Part shown: piece by piece, positions 56,003-64,000 of the stretch
Layout: the number at the start of each line of letters is the position of its first letter
Numbering within the stretch: the stretch's first letter is position 1
Assembly (NCBI RefSeq): GCF_002162315.1
Contig: NZ_CP021416.1
Span: forward strand, 1,748,207-1,812,206
Source of the DNA: Sulfurospirillum diekertiae
GTDB lineage: Bacteria > Campylobacterota > Campylobacteria > Campylobacterales > Sulfurospirillaceae
Direction: 5' to 3'
Length of the DNA stretch: 64,000 nt
Made by a program: the position numbers and the translations under genes
The notes under the pieces: model-generated
What the model was told of the DNA's origin: nothing
Seen by the model: only the letters and a program-made list of their open reading frames with translations
The model's database searches: none

Positions 56003-57374
56003 TTGAGCACTACGATTTTAGGTATCGACATTGGTTCAACCAAGATTTGCGCTATTATCGCTCAAAAAAAACGATGATGGTGACATCAAAATCTTAGGCG
56101 CAGGTATTGCAAAGTCTCAAGGCCTTAAAAAAGGTATTATTACCAATATTGACCTTGCTTCAAAATCAATTCGCAATGCGCTTAATGATGCGAAAAGAGT
56201 CGCAGGAACACAGTACGAGAGAGTCATCGTTTCAATCTCTGGTGCTTACACCAAAAGTGTTGATAGCAGCGGTATTGTTAATATTCCAAATCGTGACATC
56301 GGCATTAAAGAGATTAATCGTGCAATGCAAATGGCAGATCATAATGCCAATATTCCTAATGAATATGAAAAGCTTCACGTGCTTCCTTATAACTTCAAAG
56401 TAGATGATCAAGAGTTTATTGAAGATCCACTTGGTATGAATGGTGCTCGTTTAGAAGTCCAAGTACACATTATTACAGCACAAAAATCATCCCTTAGCAA
56501 CCTTAGAAAAGCTGTTAAATCAGCCGGTGTCGAAATTGACAACATTGTTCTCAATTGTTATGCTTCAGCGATTGCTGTTTTGAATCATGATGAGCGAGAA
56601 TTGGGTGTTGCTGTTATTGATATGGGTGGTGCTACATGTAATGTGATGATTCATGCAGGCAATTCGATGCGTTTCAATGATTATTTAGGCGTTGGATCTT
56701 TAAATATCACTAACGATCTATCAACAGCACTGCATACTCCATTAGGTGCAGCTGAAGAAATTAAAATCAATTATGGTTCACTCAAAAGTAATTCTAGTGA
56801 GCTTATAGAGCTCCCTGTCATTGGCGATGATGGCTCAACCCATGAAGTATCACTCAATATTGTTTCGAACGTTATCTATGTTAGGGTTGAAGAGACGCTG
56901 ATGATTTTAGCAAAAACCCTGGAAGATAGTAGCTTTAAAGAGCAAATCGGCGCAGGTGTCGTTTTAACAGGTGGAATGACAAAACTTGATGGCATTAGAG
57001 AATTAGCATCAGCAATTTTTGACAATGTGCCAATAAGAATTGCCAAACCAAGAGAAATGGATGGACTTTTTGAGACACTCAGAGATCCAAGCTATTCAAC
57101 AGCAATTGGTCTTGTATTATACGGTGGTGGTCATTTCACACCCTACGAGATTGATTCGAATAAAAAATTACGTTACAAAGATGAGACCATTGAACCAACT
57201 CGCCATCATCAAGAGACTTTTGATGATGGTGATGAAACAGAAGAAGGCGATATTGGAACAGCTCCTCAAGCAGATAATGCAAAAGAGAAGCTCAAAGATC
57301 TTGCAAATATTCAAGAAGAAGAAAGCGAAGGGTTTGGCTCTAAGCTATGGAATAGATTAACACAATTATTTTAA
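56003..57374 (+). CDS. ftsA: Cell division protein FtsA, frameshifted as sequenced
   Basis: FtsA is the actin-like ATPase that tethers FtsZ to the membrane. A TTG at 56003, just after the ppiD stop and behind AAAGGAAAA, starts STTILGIDIGSTKICAIIAQ. The frame then breaks at a run of eight A (56053-56061 area); with seven A it continues NDDGDIKILGAGIAKSQG. The repaired protein is 456 residues. Visible are the phosphate loops, VIDMGGATCNVMIH and VVLTGGMTKLDGI, and a C-terminal amphipathic helix (GFGSKLWNRLTQLF) for membrane binding. An essential gene, so an assembly overcall is likely. ftsZ follows after 15 bases. Confidence 0.95.
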
Positions 57375-57389
57375 AGAGGGGTATGAGGT

Positions 57390-58508
57390 ATGAACGGATT
57401 TAGCATAGAAGAATCAAAATGTGTTTACGGCGCTAAAATCAAAGTTATTGGTGTTGGTGGCGGTGGTGGTAACATGATCAACCACATGGTAAGAGAAGGT
57501 ATTAGTGGTATTGATCTTATTGCTGCAAACACTGACGCTCAAGCCCTTGAAAACTGTTTAGCAAAAACAAAAATTCAATTGGGTAAAAAAGGACTGGGAG
57601 CTGGTATGCGCCCAGAAATTGGTAAAGAATCAGCATTAGAAAGTTACGAAGAAATCAAAAGTTCTTTAGAAAAAGCAGATATCGTTTTTATCGCGTCTGG
57701 TTTTGGTGGAGGAACGGGAACAGGTGCTGCTCCTATTGTTGCACAAGCAGCTAAAGAAGTCGGTGCACTGACTGTTGCTGTTGTCACGCGCCCTTTTATG
57801 TTTGAAGGTAAGAAAAGAGCTAAACTTGCGGAGATGGGTATCAATGAACTGCGCAAAGAGAGTGATTCTATTGTTATTATCCCTAATGATAAACTACTTT
57901 CTATTGTTGATGCAAAATTTGGAATCAAAGATAGCTTTAGAATCGTTGATGACGTTTTAAGTCGTGCTGTTAGCGGTATGAGTTTAGTTGTTCTTTCTTC
58001 TGGTCAAAGTGATATTAACGTTGACTTTGCAGACGTCCAAACCGTTATGAGTCATCGTGGTATGGCACTCATGGGTATTGGTGAGAGCACAGGCGATGAT
58101 GCAGCTATTGAAGCAATTAAAAGTGCTATTGAATCACCTCTGCTTGATAACATGTCAATCAATGGGGCACTTGGTGTTTTGGTTCATTTCCAAATTCCAG
58201 CAAGTTATCCTATTACAGAGATTAGCAATGCAATGAGTCTTATCTTGGATTGTGCAGATGAAGATGCTGATGTTATCTTTGGTACAACAACCAGTGAAGA
58301 TATGCCAGACAACTCTGTTCGAGTCACTATTGTTGCAACAGGTTTTGAAAATAAAGTTGAAGCTTCAAAAGAGCTCAAGATGCTTAATAACAATCAAGAA
58401 TCAATCAAAAAAGAACGTATTTTACGTATGAAAAAAGTAAGTGGTGGCTATGAGGGACAAGATGATTATCTTGATATCCCAACTTATATTAGACACCAAA
58501 TGGATTAA
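57390..58508 (+). CDS. ftsZ: Cell division protein FtsZ
   Basis: FtsZ is the tubulin-like GTPase that forms the division ring. It is 372 residues with the glycine-rich VIGVGGGGGNMINHM, AANTDAQAL, the GTP signature GFGGGTGTGAAPI and the T7 loop NVDFADVQTVM. A C-terminal tail (YLDIPTYIRHQMD) holds the FtsA-binding peptide. It lies 15 bases after ftsA, with a GAGGGG ribosome site, and is followed by a terminator. Confidence 0.98.
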   Translation: MNGFSIEESKCVYGAKIKVIGVGGGGGNMINHMVREGISGIDLIAANTDAQALENCLAKTKIQLGKKGLGAGMRPEIGKESALESYEEIKSSLEKADIVFIASGFGGGTGTGAAPIVAQAAKEVGALTVAVVTRPFMFEGKKRAKLAEMGINELRKESDSIVIIPNDKLLSIVDAKFGIKDSFRIVDDVLSRAVSGMSLVVLSSGQSDINVDFADVQTVMSHRGMALMGIGESTGDDAAIEAIKSAIESPLLDNMSINGALGVLVHFQIPASYPITEISNAMSLILDCADEDADVIFGTTTSEDMPDNSVRVTIVATGFENKVEASKELKMLNNNQESIKKERILRMKKVSGGYEGQDDYLDIPTYIRHQMD

Positions 58509-58533
58509 TTAACCCTCAACCCTCTTCTATGCA

Positions 58534-58565
58534 AAAAGGAGGAAGCCAAAAAGCTTCTTCCTTTT
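58534..58565. terminator. Terminator between ftsZ and the DUF4149 gene
   Basis: Near-complementary arms AAAAGGAGGAAGC (58534-58546) and GCTTCTTCCTTTT (58553-58565), with one mismatch and a 6-base loop, lie between converging genes. The run of T serves the ftsZ side. Confidence 0.7.
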
Positions 58566-59034
58566 ATCGTTGACTTAAAATACCTCGTCTGATAAATAAA
58601 CCAAATTGGGCAACCATCAATAATTTCATAACCCATTCACTCTGCTTATGCATCGTTGCAAAGGCTTCGGTTACTGTCTCAGCAGAGCCCAATTGCTGTG
58701 CATGAATAATAAATGGCGTATAGTAAAAGAGAAAGAGTCCTGTAGTTATCACACAAATAAAAGACAAAAGAAATGAGAGAAAATCATAGTTTTTACCCAT
58801 CATCCAAACTTGTACTTCATAGATAATACTGTAAAGCGCTACAAAACCTATTAAAATATTCATCTTCAAGAAAAATTGTGTCATTAAAACACCACTTTGA
58901 AAATGAGTGAGAACTCCATCTCCTAGATATTTTTGTGGAAAAAAGATCACTGGGGCTATAAATGCACCCGCTGCGATTTCAACACCAATGGCAATACCTA
59001 ACATTGCCAAATAAACGACCATTAAACTTTTCAT
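58564..59034 (-). CDS. DUF4149 membrane protein
   Basis: This 156-residue protein has four membrane segments (about 5-30, 48-68, 78-100, 130-150). Its start and the loop SGVLMTQFFLKMNILIGF match the DUF4149 family, whose role is unknown. Its start lies 2 bases after the prmC stop on the same strand, so it is likely in the htpX-like/prmC unit. Confidence 0.75.
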   Translation of the reverse strand: MKSLMVVYLAMLGIAIGVEIAAGAFIAPVIFFPQKYLGDGVLTHFQSGVLMTQFFLKMNILIGFVALYSIIYEVQVWMMGKNYDFLSFLLSFICVITTGLFLFYYTPFIIHAQQLGSAETVTEAFATMHKQSEWVMKLLMVAQFGLFIRRGILSQR

Positions 59035-59036
59035 TT

Positions 59037-59870
59037 CTACTCCTTAATCCAAAATCCACGGTCTAATCCCGCTAAATCTTTATAAAAGTCCACTGCTAAA
59101 CCTTTCTTTTCGACATACTGGCAAATAGCATTTCGTTGATCATACCCCATTTCACATACGAGCACTTTAGCCTTTCGTTCCTGAAAAAGATCAATAATAT
59201 GACATAACATTTCATCACCTTTTATTCCACCATAAAGTGCTAAAGATGGCTCAAAAGAGAGCCCTATGCCTAAGGGCTCTTCATTAGCAATATAAGGAGG
59301 ATTAGAAACAATCATATCAATTTCTCCACTCACACTATCTAAATAACTTCCCTCAAGAAACGCTATTTTGTCACTAACACCATGTTTTTGTGCATTGTGT
59401 TTGCTTACATGTAAAGCCTCACTTGAAATATCTACCGCCGTCAATCTTGCATGAGGAAGTAAAAGTGAAAGCATAATTGAGATGATTCCGCTACCACATC
59501 CAATTTCGACGATATGGGCATTAGGAGAAAGTTCTTTAGCTAATGACATAGCTTTATCGACCAATATCTCAGTTTCAGGTCTTGGAATGAGAACGCGTGT
59601 ATCAACATCAAAAACTCTACCATAAAAACTGGCTCGCCCCAAAATATACTCTAGAGGTTCATGATTTTTACGACGTTGTAACAGTTCTTTCAAACGCTTA
59701 TTCTCACCTATCTCATCCTCACTGTGACTTATAAGCCAACTTATCTCAGCGCCTAACACTTCACTTAAAAGGATCATCGCTTCTTTTTGAGGAATATCGG
59801 TTACCTCTCGCAATTGCTCTGCACTTTGTGCTAAGAGTTCTTTAATGCGCAAGTGCTTCACCTTCATCAA
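59037..59870 (-). CDS. prmC: Release factor glutamine methyltransferase PrmC
   Basis: PrmC methylates the Gln of the GGQ motif in release factors 1 and 2. It is 277 residues with an N-terminal helical domain, RVLIPRPETEILVD, the SAM loop VEIGCGSGIISIML and the catalytic VSNPPYI. The start overlaps the upstream protease gene by 29 bases; an ATG one codon later is possible. A TTACATGTAA copy encodes its Leu-His-Val at 59405. Confidence 0.95.
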   Translation of the reverse strand: MMKVKHLRIKELLAQSAEQLREVTDIPQKEAMILLSEVLGAEISWLISHSEDEIGENKRLKELLQRRKNHEPLEYILGRASFYGRVFDVDTRVLIPRPETEILVDKAMSLAKELSPNAHIVEIGCGSGIISIMLSLLLPHARLTAVDISSEALHVSKHNAQKHGVSDKIAFLEGSYLDSVSGEIDMIVSNPPYIANEEPLGIGLSFEPSLALYGGIKGDEMLCHIIDLFQERKAKVLVCEMGYDQRNAICQYVEKKGLAVDFYKDLAGLDRGFWIKE

Positions 59871-61117
59871 AATGCATACCTAATTTTTTCAGTCTTTCTG
59901 TTAATGGAGGATGGGTGAAATAAAGTGCAATCGTTAAAGGATGTGAAAAAGGAAAGCTTTTATTTTCATCAGCGAGTTTAACCAAGGCAGAAGCAAGCGC
60001 TTCTTTACTTTCACAAACACTGCCATATTCATCGGCTCTGTACTCATTGTAACGACTCAAAAGTCCAAAAAGAGGCATTAAGATAAATGAGACAACGGGA
60101 GAAAGTAGTAAAAAAAGTACCATAACACTAGCAGCAGATTTATTTACATGTAAGGAGTCAAAAAGCTCCACGGGAAGATTTCCAAAGAGAGCAAACATCA
60201 GAAAAAGCATTAAAGCACTTGATGCAATATTTTTAAGAATATCTTTGTGTGTAAAATGCCCCAGTTCATGTCCAAGTACAGCTAACAACTCATGCTTTTC
60301 CAATTTGGCAATTAAGGTATCAAAAAGGACAACGCGCTTTGAACTACCCAACCCACCAAAATAAGCATTGAGTCTATTGTCACGTTTACTCGCATCTAAA
60401 CTAAAAACACCGCTACTTTTAAGTCCAGCTTTTTTTAAAAAGTGCTTCAATAGAACTTTTAAGGCTTTCATCTTCAAGGGGAGTCAGTTTATTGAACAGT
60501 GGAACGATCACAATCGGGTAAATCATATTGATACATAAAATAACCACAAAAGAAAATAAAAATCCATAAAACCACCAATAATCATATGCCATAATAATGG
60601 CACTCATAGCCCAAAAAAACGCTCCACCCAAAAAGCCGAACATAAAGATTGATTTGACCTGATCTACAATAAACGTTTTAGTATCAATCGTAGAAAAGCC
60701 GAATTTTTTATCAAGTCCAAATGTTTGATAAAGATCAAAAGGGAGGAGTAAAACATAGTTGATAGCAATAAAACTCATCACAAAGAGAACAGATCGCAAT
60801 GCTTCATTTTCAACATATATGATAGAATCAAGCGTGCTAAGACCAAAAGTGATCCAACCAAAAAAGAGAATAAAATCAAAGAAAGAGGAGACTAAAGAGA
60901 GCTTTTGTGAAGCTATCTTATACGCAGCTGCTTTGGCATAATTCGATGGAGAGAGGATAATCGCTTTTAAAGTGCGCGCTTGAATAACAAAACCTATTTC
61001 CATAAATGCAGCATACATTTTAATTAAAAGGTAAAGTATGTAAATGAGTATAATAAATTCTAACATAAAGCCTTGTTCCTTTGCTAATTGAAAAACGTTA
61101 TCATACCAGTTTTTCAT
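59842..61117 (-). CDS. M48 family (Ste24/HtpX-like) membrane protease, frameshifted as sequenced
   Basis: This membrane zinc protease has several N-terminal membrane segments (MLEFIILIYILYLLIKMYA and others) and the metal motif GHELGHFTH, with the distal acid in EYRADEYGSV. The first part ends at IEALFKKSWT because of a run of seven T (A on the coding strand, 60430-60436); with six it reads IEALFKKAGLKSSGVF and continues, for 424 residues in total. It resembles Ste24-type CAAX-processing proteases and probably handles misfolded membrane proteins. The start is the ATG at 61117. A TTACATGTAA copy encodes its Leu-His-Val at 60144. Confidence 0.88.
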
Positions 61118-61277
61118 CAATATTGTCTAAACCAATACAACACATTTGCAACACACGAGTGCTATTATTTTCACAGAAACCAGCTTTTCTTCTCATTTTA
61201 ATATCCACAAAATCGACTTAAATATTTTATTAGGAAAGTGAGTTTAGAATAAAAAAAAAGAATAAAAAGGAGTCAAA

Positions 61278-62888
61278 ATGACAATTTCTAAGCAACTGAT
61301 TGTTATGCTTTCCATCGCAATTATCGGAACTTGTACCATTTTCGGGATCAGTATGAAAAAGATGGATCAAATCTATGAAGAGACCAATTATGTAACTGTC
61401 AATTCTTTGCCAAGCGTTCTCTCCTTAAACCATTCTATGCTTTATGCATTAAGACTTCGACTTGTTTTATGGGAACATATTACACAAGAAGATAAAGGGG
61501 CTAATGCAAAATCAAAAGAGGGTATTTTAGGTGCACTCAATGATCTTACTAAAGAGCTCAAAAACTATGAAACAATGGTCAGTGATGATCAAGATAGAGC
61601 ATTATTGACGCAAGATCAAGAGGCGTTACAAAAATTCAGTATTCTTGTGCAAGATATTCTGAAACTTTCTGAAACAGGAAAAAAAGCAGAAGCAACAATT
61701 GCATTTAATAAAGCTAGACCTATCTTAAAAGCTTTGACAACTGCATTTGATACTCACATGCAATACAACCTTGACTTAGCCAATAAAATGGCGAAGGATG
61801 CTGCGGATGCTAAAAAGAATGCCAACATGGTTATGATTATTCTCTCTCTTGCCATTATTGGCTCTACAATTTTTATCAGTATTCTTATCCGAAACAACAT
61901 CATGCAAGGTGTTCATCTTGTACGTGATAGTATTGGCAATTTTGTTCGTACAAAAGAGCTTAATTTCCGCATTAAATACGAAAAATCAAATGAGATTAAA
62001 GAGATGGTTGATAGCTTTAATTCATTGGTTGAAACTCTTGAAAGCACTATTGTTGATGCCAAAGCATCCTCCAGCGAAAATGCTTCGGTTTCCCATGAAC
62101 TGAGTACCACCAGTATGCAAATTGGACGAAATGCTGAACAAAGTTCTACGATTGTTGAGAGTACAATCCAAGAAATCCAAACCATTAAAACCTTCGTTCA
62201 AGAAACTGCTGCACTTTCTGAGACAATGAAACAAAATATTGCGACTGCAGGACATAGATTGGACAATGCTAAAAATGAAGTTATTACGCTTCGCAATGAA
62301 GTCGAATCTGCAAGTGATGCTGAAACTGCCCTCGCTCAAAAATTAGAGCAAATGAGCCATGATGCGGAACAAGTGAAACAAATCTTAACGGTCATTTCTG
62401 ATATTGCCGATCAAACCAATCTTCTAGCCCTTAATGCTGCCATTGAAGCTGCCAGGGCGGGAGAACATGGTCGTGGATTTGCAGTTGTTGCCGATGAAGT
62501 ACGAAAACTCGCTGAACGCACCCAAAGTTCACTCACGGAGATTAACGCAACTATTAATGTGATTGTGCAATCTATCATAGACTCTTCTGAACAGATGGGA
62601 AGGAATGCTAAAAACATTCAAAGACTATCGACGGTTTCCAGTGGTGTTGAAACGACAATTTTGGGAACAACACAAGTGATGAAAGAGAGCGTTGATTCCG
62701 TAACAACCAGTGCCCAAAACTCACAAAAGATTTCACAGGACACCGATAAAATCGTCAGTATGGTGAGCAACATCAATACGTTGACAAGTCAAAATGCAAG
62801 AAGCGTAGAAGAAATCGCTGCAGCAGCGGACCATCTCTCACGTTTAGCTGAAAATCTCAACAACAAACTCAATCAGTTCAGATCATAA
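61278..62888 (+). CDS. Methyl-accepting chemotaxis protein (4HB type)
   Basis: This 536-residue transmembrane chemoreceptor has a membrane segment at about 8-27, then a periplasmic four-helix-bundle sensor (about 30-180). A second segment (about 184-206) is followed by HAMP and a long coiled-coil signalling domain whose tip reads [20 protein letters not shown] and [19 protein letters not shown], the CheA/CheW contact region. The C terminus (NNKLNQFRS) lacks a CheR-binding pentapeptide. The start follows AAAGGAGTC. The ligand is unknown. No other chemotaxis genes lie nearby. Confidence 0.95.
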   Translation: MTISKQLIVMLSIAIIGTCTIFGISMKKMDQIYEETNYVTVNSLPSVLSLNHSMLYALRLRLVLWEHITQEDKGANAKSKEGILGALNDLTKELKNYETMVSDDQDRALLTQDQEALQKFSILVQDILKLSETGKKAEATIAFNKARPILKALTTAFDTHMQYNLDLANKMAKDAADAKKNANMVMIILSLAIIGSTIFISILIRNNIMQGVHLVRDSIGNFVRTKELNFRIKYEKSNEIKEMVDSFNSLVETLESTIVDAKASSSENASVSHELSTTSMQIGRNAEQSSTIVESTIQEIQTIKTFVQETAALSETMKQNIATAGHRLDNAKNEVITLRNEVESASDAETALAQKLEQMSHDAEQVKQILTVISDIADQTNLLALNAAIEAARAGEHGRGFAVVADEVRKLAERTQSSLTEINATINVIVQSIIDSSEQMGRNAKNIQRLSTVSSGVETTILGTTQVMKESVDSVTTSAQNSQKISQDTDKIVSMVSNINTLTSQNARSVEEIAAAADHLSRLAENLNNKLNQFRS

Positions 62889-62945
62889 CCAACTTTTAGG
62901 GTAAAGTCCAAAGCTTTATCCTCTTCTTCCTTCTCATGTTAATGG

Positions 62946-62951
62946 TATAAT
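62946..62951 (+). promoter_or_regulatory. -10 box for the ABC-F gene
   Basis: A consensus TATAAT lies 24 bases before the TTG start of the ABC-F gene; no clear -35 is seen. Confidence 0.5.
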
Positions 62952-62975
62952 ACGCGCAAAAACAACGGAGTACAT

Positions 62976-64000
62976 TTGGCACTTTTAGATTTAATCGGCA
63001 TTAGCAAAGCATATGAAACTCAGAAAATTTTAATAGACGTTGACTTTTCCTTGCATGAAGGTGAGCGTGTTGCAATCATTGGCAAAAATGGCGGTGGAAA
63101 ATCTACACTGATGAAAATCGTTTTTGGCACATTGGAAACCGATGATGGAAGACGTATTCTTCAAAAAAATATTAAAGTTGGTATGTTAGATCAAACCCCT
63201 CGCTTTAAAGAAGGGATGAATGTTAAAGAAGCGATTGAAGAAGAACTCAAAGAGCTCAAAATGGCAAGGGTTCGTTATGAAGAGGTCATTAAGATACTTG
63301 AATCTGACTACCATAATGAAGCGCTACTTGCAGAGCAGAGCCAACTCGTCACTTTTTTGGATTTGCATGATGCGTGGAGTTTAGATGAAAAGATTGAGCA
63401 AGTTTTACAAGAATTTGATCTCAAACAGTTTGAACAAAGTGATGTCAATCTCTTAAGTGGCGGCGAGCAACGACGTGTGACACTCGCTGGTCTCATCCTT
63501 CAAAAACCTGACATTTTACTACTGGATGAGCCAACGAACCATTTAGATGTTTATATGGTCGAGTTTTTAGAGCAGATGCTTTTAAAATCAAAATTTACCC
63601 TTCTCTTTATCTCCCATGATCGTTATTTTATCGACCATTTAGCAACACGAACGATTGAAATTGATGATGGAAAAATGAGGAGTTTTGAAGGTGGTTATGA
63701 AAACTATCTTACATGTAAAGAGTTATTGATCTTATCTTTACAAAAACAGCATGAAAATCTCCTCAAATACCTCAAAGGGGAAGAAGAGTGGTTAAAACGT
63801 GGTGTCAAAGCGAGGCTCAAACGTAATGAAGGGCGAAAACAGAGAGTTTTTGAACTACGTGAGTCTGCCAAAAAAAATCCTTCTTTGGTCCGAAAACTTA
63901 AACTGGAATTAGAGAGAGAAAAGCACAATTTCAATGGTGAGAAGATTATCAATAAGCAAAAAATGCTTTTTGAGATATATAACATCCATAAAAAATTGGG
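62976..64000 (+). CDS. ABC-F family ATPase, Uup-like (3' end outside window)
   Basis: This soluble twin-ATPase of the ABC-F family acts on ribosomes or branched DNA; the Uup-type is a likely match. It starts at a TTG at 62976, giving MALLDLIGISKAYETQKILI, with an ACGGAG ribosome site. The first ATPase unit is complete: Walker A GKNGGGKST, signature LSGGEQRRVTLAG, Walker B ILLLDEPTNHLD. The frame is open to the right edge in the linker region. A TTACATGTAA copy encodes its Thr-Cys-Lys at 63709. Confidence 0.88.
   Translation, partial: MALLDLIGISKAYETQKILIDVDFSLHEGERVAIIGKNGGGKSTLMKIVFGTLETDDGRRILQKNIKVGMLDQTPRFKEGMNVKEAIEEELKELKMARVRYEEVIKILESDYHNEALLAEQSQLVTFLDLHDAWSLDEKIEQVLQEFDLKQFEQSDVNLLSGGEQRRVTLAGLILQKPDILLLDEPTNHLDVYMVEFLEQMLLKSKFTLLFISHDRYFIDHLATRTIEIDDGKMRSFEGGYENYLTCKELLILSLQKQHENLLKYLKGEEEWLKRGVKARLKRNEGRKQRVFELRESAKKNPSLVRKLKLELEREKHNFNGEKIINKQKMLFEIYNIHKKL

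Larger units (their letters stand above)
6006..63718. repeat. Highly iterated palindrome TTACATGTAA (31 copies)
   Basis: Exact copies begin at 6006, 7621, 13225, 14688, 15825, 16955, 20067, 20327, 21094, 21110, 23598, 28789, 30724, 30744, 32459, 32518, 32931, 33122, 39263, 39849, 40414, 43269, 44334, 45410, 47275, 48075, 51883, 53190, 59405, 60144 and 63709. Many extend to CTTTACATGTAAAG. Twelve are intergenic and nineteen are in genes. In genes, thirteen encode Leu-His-Val, five Thr-Cys-Lys/Asn and one ends a gene (Tyr-Met-stop). Near-copies with one change are at 10767, 32497 and 56632. Long stretches lack it: 1-6 kb, 24-28 kb, 33-39 kb and 53-59 kb. Confidence 0.9.

Noticed and set aside
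59842..61117. Two separate genes (membrane protein and a soluble protease)
   Set aside because: One extra base in a T7 run splits a normal M48 protease.
1..64000. CRISPR arrays, tRNA or rRNA genes, transposases, phage genes
   Set aside because: I looked for regular spaced repeats, cloverleaf-like stretches and typical protein families in the gaps and genes, and saw none.

Overview
The window is a single contiguous stretch of chromosome from a Campylobacterota (epsilonproteobacterial) organism, most likely a Sulfurospirillum-type bacterium. The evidence is family-level: an ArsS-like sensor kinase, AT-rich coding with short intergenic gaps, and several gene blocks whose order matches what I know of Campylobacter (lolC/E-type permease-secA-lolA; mnmE-jag-yidC-yidD-rnpA-rpmH; ctpA-purC-purS-purQ-periplasmic protein-plsC followed by htpG; rsmH next to ppiD-ftsA-ftsZ). 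The species call is inference. I see no tRNA, rRNA, CRISPR array, insertion sequence or prophage. No gap without a gene exceeds about 300 bases.

Layout. 1-6 kb: end of a sensor kinase, a small unknown protein, an envelope lipoprotein permease, secA and lolA. 6-10 kb: a heme-binding GGDEF-EAL protein and nhaA. 10-14.6 kb: the tRNA-modification and membrane-insertion operon ending at rpmH (read leftward). 14.7-19.2 kb: a four-gene operon for a coenzyme-B12-dependent glutamate mutase (glmS, glmE, glmL) plus an AMP-forming ligase. 19.3-21.1 kb: a tetraheme protein, rraA, a Cys-rich protein and a small secreted protein. 21.1-30.7 kb: clpB, ctpA, purine genes, plsC and htpG. 30.9-32.4 kb: a lone, very AT-rich P-loop NTPase gene that looks acquired. 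32.5-43.5 kb: a thioredoxin-fold protein, rhodanese, UvrD-type helicase, a small cluster with an ExeA/MshM-like ATPase, a PIF1-like helicase and a fused NlpC/P60-M15 murein hydrolase. 43.6-48 kb: thiol peroxidase, NnrS, copZ and copA. 48-54.5 kb: HD-GYP protein, rmuC, an FtsL-like protein, rsmH and bioA. 54.5-58.5 kb: ppiD, ftsA and ftsZ. 58.5-64 kb: DUF4149 protein, prmC, M48 protease, chemoreceptor and the start of an ABC-F ATPase.

Three things stand out. (1) The 10-bp palindrome TTACATGTAA occurs 31 times by my reading, where well under one copy would be expected by chance. It lies both in intergenic hairpins and inside genes, where it mostly encodes Leu-His-Val. It behaves like a highly iterated palindrome or an uptake-type signal sequence. 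(2) The glutamate mutase plus ligase operon has an intact substrate-binding arginine set but no methylaspartate-degrading genes beside it, which suggests that its product is activated rather than fermented. (3) mnmE and rnpA both lack any ATG, GTG or TTG start in the required frame and appear to begin at AUA and AUU.

A quality caution: six genes (lolA, yidC, ctpA three times, ftsA, an ExeA-like ATPase, an M48 protease) carry apparent +1 insertions, seven of the eight in A/T runs of 6-8. Several of these genes are normally essential, so homopolymer overcalls in the assembly are the likeliest explanation. Coordinates given for them span the repaired gene.
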